The notes under the pieces are model-generated. The model searched no databases. It was not told where the DNA came from and saw nothing but the letters and a program-made list of their open reading frames with translations. From Lateolabrax maculatus (Eukaryota > Chordata > Actinopteri > Acropomatiformes > Lateolabracidae): a DNA stretch of 64,000 nucleotides. The stretch covers positions 1,792,001-1,856,000 of the forward strand of contig CM062202.1 of assembly GCA_031216445.1 (NCBI GenBank). The letters are read 5' to 3'. The position numbers were made by a program, and so were the translations under genes. This document shows, piece by piece, positions 1 through 11,447 of the stretch (position 1 is its first letter; every line of letters starts with the position of its first letter).

Positions 1-1519
1 TTCTGATATAATCACACATGCAGGAGTTTGACTTCAAATATGTTGATGGAGTCCAAAAAGACAGTTTTACTCCACTCCCTTAAAATACACGAATACTGAA
101 ATATCAGCCTCGGACTTTACTGTACGTCCAGACGTCTCCGTCCAGGTAACGTGTTCACACTCTCACACTCACAGTGCATCGGATTGATGAAATCTACTAT
201 AGAAAAACAAACAGGCCTAATCAATGAGTTGCAGATGACTAGTGGAACATAAATACAGTGATTTTCTTTTGACTTTCTTTTGTTTTATATGCAGTCTTTT
301 TTTAATTATGATCATTTACATGCATGCAGCAGCCTCCACTCACACCCCCTGATGTCATTGATTTGCAATTAGGTTGATGTTTGGATTCGTAACTGGGGAT
401 AATTAGCACTCATCACTGTATATTGTATCGGAAAAGTTGACTTTTATCTCTCCGTGTCTGATTAAAGGGATCTTTTCAAAGCATTAATCCATAAATAGAG
501 CCTCAGTATAGGATCATTAACATACAGAGAGCTGGAGTTTATGCTGCAGTCACTTGATACCAGACGACACAGAAGAACAGAACCATATCTCACTGCAGCT
601 ACTTCGATCACATCTTTTCCTGGATGCCCACATCACAAATCCTGTTGTTTTTTTAAATGCATTGAACAGATATTTATGCTTTTTATCCATTTTATAAACT
701 GATCAAATCTGAAATGTGGTAATTATAGCTGTCAGATGAATGTATGGGAGATAAAAACACATTAGTGGAGTAGAATAATAAGGGAACATAAAACAGAAAT
801 ACTGTAAGTACACATACCTGTCAATGAAATTGTTAATTAGAACCACTAGACGCTGTTTATCTATCAGTGCATGGTTCACTGGCTTGAGGAGGAGGTTTCA
901 GTGTTTTTATGTGCAGTGGGGCGTTTTTGACAGCCGGCCAATCTGGAGCACGAACAGGGCAAACAAAGATGCAGACATGGATCAGGCTTTACACTGCAGA
1001 AACAAATCCACACACAAAAGACTCAGTTGGCTTAAATTCCAATTGTGGAGTTTGATATTTTGAAAAAAGGGAATAATTCAAGTATTTTTTGTATTTAGAT
1101 CCACAAAGTTCCCATCATTTAAATGTTTTTCTACACATTTTGATGTGACATAAAAGTCATATTCCTGAGTGTTATTTTGGTTATTTTGCATTGTTTAAAG
1201 TGAGTTAGTTCTACCAGCAGGTCTGTAGCACTGTGAGGTGATGTAAAGGGTATTTGGTGGTTGTTTCAAGGTGGAGTGAGCTAAGGTCTGTTTCAAGATG
1301 TGTTTTTTTTAAGGAAGGTCTGTTTAGGTGAAGTTAAGATCAGAATGACAACATTCTGCCTCTGGCGCTGCAGTTTCCACCTCACTGATCTGTCCCTGCT
1401 CCTCCTCCTCCTCCTCTTCCTCTCTTACTTTCATAATTTCCTTTTTGTTTTTACTTTTTCTGCTCTTTCTTCTACTTCAGCAACTCCTTGCTAACATCTC
1501 TCCTTCAATGAACCAGGAA
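1..1519. other. Unique non-coding sequence
   Basis: AT-leaning sequence with no credible gene. The longest frames (824-1063 and 1300-1494, + strand) have no recognisable domain and no coding-like composition. The only structure seen is a short (CTC)n run at about 1398-1426. Confidence 0.6.
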
Positions 1520-1522
1520 ACA

Positions 1523-1595
1523 GTGTTTGTGTGTGTATGTGTGTGAGTGTGTGAGAGTGTGTGTGTATGTGTGTGTGTGTTTGTTTGTTTGTTTG
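1523..1595. repeat. Imperfect (TG)n with (TTTG)n tail
   Basis: Interrupted TG dinucleotides containing TATG and GAGT variants, ending in about four TTTG units. It is an old, interrupted microsatellite. Confidence 0.9.
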
Positions 1596-1719
1596 CCCGG
1601 ACGGCTGTGTGATCTTTGCTTTGGAGCGTATGAATGTGTTCATGCATGCCTGTGTTTTTAGGAAGCCAGCCTGTTTTGCAAAAATGCCCAAGGATGAGCG
1701 CCTGCCTGCATGGACCATC

Positions 1720-1738
1720 GTGTGTGTGTGTGTGTGTT

Positions 1739-1769
<31 letters not shown>

Positions 1770-1789
1770 GTTTGTCTTTGGGGGGGGGG
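1720..1789. repeat. (TG)n microsatellite followed by G10
   Basis: TG repeats with two TTTG interruptions lead into TTTGTCTTT and then ten consecutive G at 1780-1789. The TG part is Z-DNA prone. Confidence 0.9.
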
Positions 1790-1876
1790 CACAGTGCTGT
1801 GTTTTGCCCAGTGGGCGAGTAGTGCCCAGACTGGCACTAACCCCTGCAGGTAAACTATAATGCCTAGTGGACACAA

Positions 1877-1889
1877 GCACACACACACA

Positions 1890-1954
<65 letters not shown>

Positions 1955-2011
1955 AGGTGCATCTCAGTGATAAGCTCAAGACAATAGAGTGTGTGTGCGT
2001 GTGTGTGTGTG
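1877..2011. repeat. (CA)n/(GCAC)n then (TG)n
   Basis: CA repeats with an internal run of about five GCAC units (1890-1910) extend to 1952. A short TG tract follows at 1989-2011 in the opposite orientation. With the TG tract at 1720 this gives alternating complementary arms within 300 bp. The long open frames on both strands here consist of His-Thr or Cys-Val repeats and are not genes. Confidence 0.92.
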
Positions 2012-3102
2012 AGACAATAAGCCGCTTGCTGGCCAACAGGGTCGGTGTCGGAGGAGAACTGAGCACAGAAAGAAAGAAACAGACCTTTAAAACTGCAGAG
2101 TTTCTTTGGCAGAGTTACTACAGTATAAAGCTGTTCGTTACTACGTGTTTCAGACGGAGAGGAAGGTGGAAAAAAGCTAAAACAAAAGAAAAAAGGTATT
2201 CCCATAAAGATAAAGAAAAACACAGGAGAGAGAAACACTGAGGAAAGGAGAAAACAGAATAGAAGCTCGGTAATAACTTCATTAGTGTGAATCCACCGAA
2301 CGAGCACGAAACAAATTTGAGCAGCAAACAATCAAATCAGCGAGCGATTCGAGATTTGAGAGCATGCGAGGCCGGATTCGTGAGCACGGAGGGAGTTTGT
2401 GGAGTGAGAGTAATCCGTGTTTGGGCTGCGTGAGGAAACCGTTCTCCGAGGTGTGCATGAACGAGCAGTTTGTCTGCGCTCTGAACCGACTCACGTTCAT
2501 ACTCACCTGAAGCCTCCTGCCAGCCAGGAGCCTGCAGGGGTGTGTTTGTGTTTAGTATTAGGATGTCATTTGCATAGCCTTCTCTGACTGGGCTGTTATT
2601 CTCTCCCGTATATGACAAAGTTATTGATTTTCTGAGCGATGTGTCTCCGTTCTTCAGTTTTAATCCAGTCGTTGTTGCTCCTTTAAAGTTCTGTCAGAGA
2701 ATTGGGAGCTGCTGGTCGTGACAATCGGCTTCTCCTCAATTTAGTTTGAAGTACTTTAACATACTGAAGTTGGAGTGGAGACTGTTTGTCGTTCCCAAGG
2801 GAAACCAAACAAGCCTGATTTGTTATCCGCAGGTCGACGCCCCCGCACTTCAGATGGCATTTTGCGAAGGCAGAATCTTTCTCCCCAGTTAACTCCACCG
2901 GGGTCACGGAGTCACGGCTATTATTTCATGTCTTCTGAAACTGAAGACAGAGTTCAATCTGAAATCTCCCTTTTTTTAATACTTTTGATAGTCGATACAT
3001 TTAATGAACATTTAGTAAGCGGGGGGGGGGGAGGGTCATTTTAAACAATCACTATCTCAGAGAGGAGCTATTAAAGGCTACAGCAACAAGCCAAGTACCC
3101 TG
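2012..3102. other. Unique non-coding sequence with G11 run
   Basis: No gene is recognised. The stretch contains a purine-rich patch at about 2155-2265 and a run of 11 G at 3021-3031. Short frames on both strands have no domain signature. Confidence 0.6.
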
Positions 3103-3111
3103 AAGAGAGAG

Positions 3112-3143
<32 letters not shown>
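3103..3143. repeat. (GA)n-(TG)n compound microsatellite
   Basis: A short GA run passes directly into about 14 TG units. Confidence 0.9.
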
Positions 3144-3221
3144 CATCCTTGTGTTTTGTGATCAGCAGTGTAAATATGAGTGAGAGGGACAGCTGTGTTT
3201 GAACAGCCAGGCCCTGCAGCT

Positions 3222-3223
<2 letters not shown>

Positions 3224-3278
<55 letters not shown>

Positions 3279-3384
3279 TCACTGCTGTCACCGCAGCTTT
3301 ACTTGTGCATCTGTAGAGATCAAACCTGGCAAAGCAAGAGGACAGAACTGGTATGACAAGGTGAAACAAAGGACACGCAGGCTG

Positions 3385-3426
<42 letters not shown>

Positions 3427-3550
3427 ATACACACTTACAGTAACTGCGCTCACACGAAGAGGACGATGCACTCTAACCTACATATTGATACACAGAAACA
3501 CTTGACAGATGCATCAACTCACACTCAGCTTATACATACTCATACAGCAG

Positions 3551-3587
<37 letters not shown>
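3224..3587. repeat. Cluster of three (CA)n microsatellites
   Basis: Three CA tracts lie at about 3224-3278, 3387-3424 and 3552-3587, separated by unique spacers of about 110-130 bp. All have CA on the + strand, opposite to the TG tract just upstream. Confidence 0.92.
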
Positions 3588-3589
<2 letters not shown>

Positions 3590-6439
3590 CATTTTAAAGC
3601 CCTCTTAACCCCAGGTCACCTCTATTACTTCAAAACGAGAGAGAGTCACCAGGCCCGTTCGTTAAGACTGCACTTCGTTATCCCTAACGAGGGCTCCGTG
3701 ACCTCCCGACCTCACTGAAGTGCACTCTGGGAGAATGCACACCTTATATTTCTCACGGCCGTCAGCTAATTGATTATCATGAGGCAGGTAAAATCAGACT
3801 TTTGAAGGTTCAAATGAAGCAACAAAGGAGTCCATTTCATCTGATGTCTCTGCCTGCAAAAAGGTCAGAGGTCATGGACGGTCAGGCAGCTGAGTACTTT
3901 TATCAGGACACCCGGCACTCTCTTCATCTTTACAGGCTGTGCTCTCACATCCAGACGCTGAAATAAGTTCAAAGATGTGACGATGGAGTTCCTCCAAGAC
4001 AAAAAAGGCTTCATGACAAGAGCATTATTTGAACTTGACATTTTAATGTTCATCATGTGAACTGCAGTCAGCTTACAGCTAGGCTTAAACAACTAAAGAA
4101 ACTATGCGAAGGTTAGTACTGAGGCAAAGTTTGAGTTTAGGTTCGGGCCAAAACAAGAACGACTAAGAATGACGCCTTCCACTTACATTAGTTATGAATT
4201 CAATCTGGCTGGGAGTAAAATGATTCAAATGGCTCTGCACGTCTGACTGAATGAATTAAATTATCTTCACTTCATCTTTATCTTCAGCATTTATTTTGCA
4301 AATGCATGAATAGAGATGGATTTGACTCAACTGAAGGTTAGGTTTCAGTTCATAGTTTAGTTTTTCAAGTTTTAACTGTTTCTCTGAATGACTTAAATTG
4401 TATTGTACGGTATAAGATATTATTTTTGGAAGTGCAGGCACATTTTAAATGATGTTAGTGTCATCAAGTAGCCTTAACCGCCCACTGATACACTAACAGA
4501 TGCTGCACTTTAATGAGTCTTTACATGTTTGGGATGTAATGTGCAGTCATTATCGTCCATCACTTTTTTCAATATTTATGTTTCCCAGAAAGTAGCTGCT
4601 CATTAACCAAATGCTGTCAACCCAGCAACTCCGTAAACTCTCCAAACTTAAACTCAGCGACTAAAGGATCAAAGTTATCAAGCTGTTATCCAAGAGGAAT
4701 GAGTGGCATGTTGTAAAGCTCGTTGGATAAAAAAATACAAGTTAGAGGAGGGAAAAACCAGTATTTTCTCCAATAGCAGAGCCGAACTCCCTTGTGACTG
4801 TGTTAATTACAGCCTACTGAAAAGACTCATTAAACCTGAGTGAGGTGCAGCTTCACGATGTGTGTGCTTTGTTAGATATGTTGTTAACTGCCATCATAGA
4901 GGTCTGATTGAGTTTTACAAAGGCATGCAATCATATACAGTATGGGCTTGAATCAAAGCACACCTGGAATAAGTGGAGCACTCACACACGCGTACATACA
5001 TCATATAAACTCTATTATTGTCCATTCACCATCATCCCAGCCCATTGTGTTAAGAGCAGAGTGGTAATTGCTATGTGCAGCTGGGAGGGAGTCTTAATGA
5101 CGAGTGTGTGCCTACACCTTCGCTAAAGCACTTAGTGGAGATAAATCCTGTGTGTGTGAGTAGGTTAGTCCTTTATAAGTATTGCATCGTCGACTTAAAA
5201 CTTACTTTACTTTTTTATAAATGCTCAAGCAGTGCCCAGGTTTCATGTGCCTATCGATGTTTGTGTGTGTGGATATGGATGATAGGCTTATACAGCTTCA
5301 ACTTCACTACCTTGTGAGAAACGTGGGCCTGTTTTTACACAACAAATCTCTCATTGCATGGTTCATAAAATACAAAAACACCCTGCACATGTCCAGATCA
5401 ACCACGGTGCACACACTGTTGACAGAGGATGAAACCAGCTGCACTGAAGCAATAACAGGGAATTAGATTATAATTAAATTTTAGGTATTTCTTAAACATA
5501 AGAAATGTTTTTGAGACATTTTGTTGCTACAGATTTCTTTTTCTACATCAAAAGGCTGTTTCCTCCTGCCACATGCGACACTCTTCAGCACAGTTTACAG
5601 TAAAGAGCTTTGAATATGTTTTCACTAATAGAAAGAGTCGAGAAAAATAAAGACCAAACTCCAAAGATATGGTAATTAAGTTCCCTTGCAGTTTTAAAAA
5701 CGTCATAATAAAAAAGCATATGTATTATCTGAGTCCACCAGTAAACAGTTGGCTCTTTATTTTGTATTTGGATTATTCAGAGTTGTTACTCCTCAGGTCC
5801 ACATGAGATTGCACAGAAATCTACTGAACCAGGAAACACAAGCTGATACTGCGAATGAAAAGTACAATGAAACCGCAACAATACAAACAATACACTGAAA
5901 ACATAACTCACTATTTAATGTAGGGAGAGGCATGTGTGTGGGTGTGAATGCACTGTGGTAATTACCCAGAGCTTTGATACAATACACTTGTATACACACT
6001 CAGTCCGACACACGGGGCTTTTCACATTGTTGTTAGCTTTGTTTAAAGCGATTGTTCCTCTGCTGGTCTAATTAGACTGGAGGCTTTAGAAATGTGAAGT
6101 GGGCCGCTGTGGAGAACCGGCTGGTCTAGCAGGCAGGGTGAATGAGAGGCCAGTGCTGGATGTGGTGTCCTCATTGTCCCTCAGAACGTTATATGGTACG
6201 GCCGTGGTTAAACACAATAACCTGTGAAGCATCGCACGACCACGCGTCTACCTCACAAGAGTCATCACTGCGGTCACGCTCGGCTGCAGTGCAAGTGAGT
6301 AAAACTGTACTTAGTTACAAAATGCTTCACAGTTATAATAAAAGACTATACACGCTAAAAAGTAAAAGAAACATGCAAAACAACATGTTTAACAGATGTG
6401 ACAGTGATGGCATCACTGACAATGACCCATACAGATCTT
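3588..6439. other. Unique non-coding sequence
   Basis: About 2.9 kb without a supported gene. Open frames are short (81 codons or fewer), overlap on both strands and show no known motif. I see no tandem or transposon structure. Confidence 0.55.
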
Positions 6440-6820
6440 AATGTGGATAAATAACAACCAAGGGTGAACACAGACTGGGCACACAGCGGGTCCTTTCACT
6501 AAATGTGGACACATTTAACAAAACTGCAAAGCCAAGAGAGAACACAGTAGATCATTTAACAAAGCAGGAGACAAACACTGGACAACCTATTAAAAGTATG
6601 GACACACTGGGCCTTTTAAACAACAGCAATGTACAACTATGAGGCTCTTAATCAAAGGCAGGCACACACCAGGGCTTTTAATAAAGGTATGGATGAGGCT
6701 ATTTATCAAAGGTATGGGCACACTGGGTCCCTTTATTAAAAAAGGTGCTGATGCCTGCAACGTAAACACAGACACATTATGGGCTCTTTGTCAAAGGTGT
6801 GGACACATGCCGAGCGCCGC
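6440..6820 (+). repeat. Old diverged minisatellite, unit about 30-37 bp
   Basis: A degenerate unit of the type TATGGACACACTGGGC followed by CTTTTAATAAAGG recurs about eight times. Clear examples are near 6596, 6640, 6675, 6712, 6775 and 6800. Because the unit stays open, the + frame 6639-6968 repeats a short peptide ending in IKG. The periodicity explains that frame, so I do not call a gene. Heavy divergence between units indicates an old array. Confidence 0.6.
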
Positions 6821-8235
6821 AGCAAAGGAACGGACAGACACAAGCCCAATTAATGCTGCGACCTTGCTGAAACAGAAAAGTTCCTATCGAGCACGACACT
6901 ATTTGAAATCTTCTCGATTGTGTCTTCAAGGTTTCACGGCGACGGTTTCTTTGGCAGAGGGAGAGTGAGTTGTTTGTTAGCAGAAGGTAATGTCAGAGAC
7001 GGGGGCGTCTGAAGTTATTATTTAGTATAGGAATACAAAATAGAAATTAACCAGCCTTAGACTAATAGAACTCATTGACCAAATGTAGCAGTGTGATGTA
7101 TTCCAACTGAAATGTAAAGTTATATTTCCAAACCAGTATATCTTCGAGTAGGTAGAACAAGTACGATCACAAACGGATCAGCTGACACCAACATGAGACG
7201 GACTGAATAACAGAAAGTACTGAAGGGAGACTTTGGATCCCATCATCCCATCTTAGGTTTGATTACCAATTTCTGTATTTCTGCATTGATTATATTAGAT
7301 TCATGTATGCAGCGTTTGTAAATAGATAGAATACATTTTTCTGTGAGGCTGCTGCAGCTGTTTATACCAATTTCATATTTTCTTCCATAGCTATTAAGCT
7401 CTCAAGTGGCCCACCTTAATGATTTACGAGTCCTTAATCAAATCCATTGAGGCCAAATCAAATCCATTCAATCACTGAGGGGAGATTTAGATGAAATAAA
7501 GGAGGGAGAAAACAAATTATACACAAAGGCACTGAAACAAATGGGCTCAAGCATTCAGGATTAAAGCATCAAGAAGGCGCTTTGATTTCATTTAAACAAA
7601 CTGTATTTTTTGTATTTTTGTTTGTATTTAGACTCACATAAGTTTATATGTGCATGCATCTGGAGGCTTCAAATGATCGAAGAAAAAAGTAGAAGTTGAG
7701 CATTGTGAAACTTTTTCATGTGACCTGCAAGGAAAATAAATAGATAAGAGACATGCAGTTTTGTTTTTTTAATGGTGCTACAGAGCCTGTTCTGTGTGGA
7801 TGGATAGATGTTTTAACTGATTGATTAATAAGCATGTTTGTCTCAAACACAAATGAAAAACCAGGCAATGGCGTGCGACCTTATGTTTAATGCATGAGTG
7901 CAGGAGCTGTATCTGTCTCCCAGCTCTTCAAAAGGAGCTCAGACGTATTGTGACACAAATGGAAATATAATGAGTTATTTACCATACTTGGCTGCCAGCT
8001 CAAACTGTTAAAAAGCTAAATTAAACATATCTTAAAGCAACTTCAATGCACAATTTTTTTTTCTCTTAATGTAATTATTCCATATAGTGGCTTAAATATT
8101 TTGAATTAAACGTAGGATTTATTTGACTACCTGTCTTCTTCTCTATCAGACCCTCTTCACCCGCCTGTGTGTCTATCTGTCATGGAAATTTCCATTGTCT
8201 GCTTACCTGCCAGTCCACCTGTCCATCTGTCCACC
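6821..8235. other. Unique non-coding sequence
   Basis: No gene, tandem array or recognised transposon. AT-rich, with no open frame of note between about 6970 and 8120. Confidence 0.55.
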
Positions 8236-8326
8236 TGTGTGTGTGTGTGTGTTTGTAAGTTTGTGTGACACTGAACATACGCTCGAGGAACACAGCACAC
8301 ACACATTCCACACAGCAGGACAAAAA

Positions 8327-8370
<44 letters not shown>

Positions 8371-8530
8371 AGTCCTGGGAAGGTCAGTCTGGCTGCGTGG
8401 TTGGACGTTGGACGGTGGGTGACAGGTGCCACGCAGCACCAGGTAACACACCTTGTTTTGTTCTCGCTCTGGCAGCTCGACGGCCCCCCCCTCAACCTCA
8501 CCAAAACAAAGACACACACACACACAAGCA
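8236..8530. repeat. (TG)n and (CA)n microsatellite cluster
   Basis: A short TG tract (8236-8252) is followed by a CA tract (8328-8367) in opposite orientation and a minor CA run near 8512-8529. Overlapping His/Thr and Val/Cys frames are by-products of the repeats. Confidence 0.9.
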
Positions 8531-10839
8531 TAAAAAACACACAAACACAGAAACTACAGGACGCGCACATTGCAACTGACTGGACTGTGATTATTCATCA
8601 GGTGTGTGGCTGTCTGTCGGCGGCTGTGAGTTTGATGTGTTTGCAAATGGCTGCAACATTAAAAAAGATAATTTACGGTTCTTCTTTCTTGGATGATGGT
8701 GGAATGAGGAGGAATACCTTGACATTTGGGATTTGGGATCCGGCACTCTTAAGCACTTTAAATATTCTTATTTTTAGCATAAAATACCTGAAATAAACAC
8801 TTTTTTTTATTGAAACAATCCTGGATTATTCTGAAATACATAAACACTCTCAGCCTCATGTCAAAACACTGTAAATATTCCTAAACTGAACAGTAACTTT
8901 AGTATGTTGTCAACACCCCTTAATGTCAAAACATGTCTTTCTGCTCTCCCAAAGCACTTTAAACATGTTTAGGCTCACCTCAAACTTCAACGTGCAGAAA
9001 TAAAACATACAAACAGATTCATCTTAGTTTTCTTTGAAGTATCCCAACTGTTAATCCAAAATAAAAGCCCCGTCTCATCAGCTCCCGACACTGCAGCTGA
9101 TATGTGACTGTAATGACGAAAGGCTGAGAGAGCAAATCAGCAGGGATGTGAACCAGGAGTCCATCTTTCCCATAATACTCGGCAATCGCTCATCATTTCC
9201 TGTGCATAACCAATCATGTCGAGTGATGCAAAAATAAGTACTGTTATATTTAGAGCATGACTTGGTTTTGAAATTGACTTGCTGGCATTCCTCTGTGTAA
9301 ACAACTAGTTTTGTAGTCAATCAAATATTGTGTATGCTGAAAGGATAATGACTCATTTAACTCAGTGAGGGCGAGATCATTGTTCCATAAGAAAGACAAA
9401 CTGAGGCATTTTATATGTAAATTTGCCGAGATGTTGCAGTATTTGCTAACATTGTCAGAGCTCTGAGGAAAAAAATGTATAGCTGCATTAGAAAATCTTA
9501 ACATATCGGCCAACTCTACTTTATACACTTCACAGCTGCACTGTTTATTGCACGACTACTGCATCAGCAGCACATTAGCAGTCAGAAAGTATTATCTACA
9601 AAATCCCAAATGAACAATCACAAAACAGCAGAACCAAGAAGTTTAGCCAGCTTATCTTTGATCTCCGACTCTTTTTCACGAGTGGAGTTACTTTCAGACA
9701 GGTCATTATTATATGGACATTAAATATCCAACTGATCAGTTTGCTTGTGAATGTCAGGTGTTGATTAATCTGTAAAACCGTTTCACAGACACGTGGACAG
9801 GTGAGCTGCAGGCGCTCAGGTGAGCTCTGACGTCACAGTGAAATGTCTGGCTGTAAGTGGCTCATTTGAGACTCATTTAGAGACCAAAATAACCTGGTTT
9901 AAACAAGTCCTTTAAGCAAATTCATATCGAATGGAGGGGACGTTTTGTGTGTCTGGAAGAGGAGGAGTTACAGAGCGAGACGCGCAGGCACAAAACAACC
10001 ATCCGACAATACATGTCCCTACCAAAGTAGAAACCAAACCTACATCTTTGATTTAAGCAGTAGATACAAGATGTCTGCCTGAACCCAGATCTGACAAAAT
10101 GGTGGATCTAACAATGTCAGTGAAGCTGCTGCGGAGCTGTGTGCCTCCTATATGTACTCCTCAGTGTATGAACTGCAGGGTCACACGTGTGTTTGATAAA
10201 TGAGTGTCCTTGAAGGGGAAGAAAGCCTTTAGGAATCTTTGGAGTATGAACGTAATTAGTAACCTGAAAGATTATGTTTTCACAGGCCCAATGAACACAG
10301 AGACTGGTCTATAATTAAAATGCCATTTTAGAAATTCAGTTCCCAGAACGGCCAACATGTTTTTAAAAAGTCCCCTTGGGTAACATTACATTTCTGACTC
10401 CCAACCGGCGCTGCACAGAATCGTCATGTTCTGTCTGATTTAATAACAGCACAGCTTCAAATCAAATGCTTTTTAGCATCTGACTCCATGTTCCCTCCAC
10501 CAGCCTTGAATGTTGAACATCCCTGAACTCACGGACAAGAAAATGGTTTTAAAATGGCTCCTGCTCACGGCTGCAGCCTCTCACAGCAAGGATGTAACTG
10601 GGACAAAAAACATTTAAAACACTACATGTTCTCTGTAAAGAAGTCAATACGTTTTAAAGTATCTAATTTTTTAAGAGGAATGAAAAGACACAAAAGGCTG
10701 GCAGGAAAGCTGGAAATAAATCTGAAAACCAATTTGGTTTGGAAAATAGTCAGCAGCATTCGCAATGTTTACCGTGTGTGATCTGTAGATGATGAGCCAA
10801 GACACAAACCATGACTATGGTACTTTAAAGGGGCAAGAT
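8531..10839. other. Unique non-coding sequence
   Basis: No supported gene or repeat. The frames at 9078-9320 and 9250-9528 (- strand) and 10554-10781 (+ strand) are short and carry no recognisable domain. Confidence 0.55.
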
Positions 10840-11045
10840 GAGAGAAGGAATAGGAAAAGGAGGAGGAAAACAAAACAGAACAAAAGAAAAATAATAATAA
10901 TGAGACAGGAGAAGGAGAAAAGGAAACAGAAAGGTAAATGGGTAAAGACCAGTTGAAGGATGGAAAGAAAAGGAGAACAGAATAAACTGGGAAACAGGAA
11001 GAAAATAGAAGAAGAAAAGGAAAAGAAATGCAGAGATAAAAATAG
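10840..11045. repeat. Purine-rich tract (GA/GGA/GAAAA-rich)
   Basis: About 200 bp strongly biased to A and G on the + strand, with an AAT-type triplet patch near 10890. The - strand frame here is rich in Phe, Ser and Leu because of this bias and is not taken as coding. Confidence 0.7.
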
Positions 11046-11238
11046 TGCATGCAGTGATCTGTCAGCCATGGAGGCGTAGTGAAGTCAGCTGGATACATCA
11101 GTCCAGGTGTTGTTACTGGCCCGGGGCAACCAGCATGCACCTCGCTCCCTGTTTGTGTGTTTGTGCTGACGGAGAAGAAAAGTTCTCACTTAAACAACAA
11201 TGAGGAAGCCTGTAGGGGCTGACCTTCCACTGAAGGAT

Positions 11239-11239
<1 letters not shown>

Positions 11240-11293
<54 letters not shown>

Positions 11294-11447
11294 CACACAC
11301 CTACACACACCTACACACACACACACACCCACACACAAACACACCCACACACACACACACACACACGCACACACACACACACCCACACACACACACACCC
11401 ACACACCCACACACACACACACACACACCCACACACACACACACACA
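11240..11447. repeat. Long compound (CA)n with ACACACCT and ACACACCC variants
   Basis: About 208 bp of CA repeats. The first 50 bp are pure. Then come three ACACACCT-type units (about 11285-11315) and repeated CCC interruptions. The spacing of interruptions suggests small internal duplications by slippage. Confidence 0.92.

Noticed and set aside
1491..2331. Overlapping frames of 155-191 codons rich in Cys-Val or His-Thr
   Set aside because: Microsatellite translation with no domain and overlapping frames on both strands.
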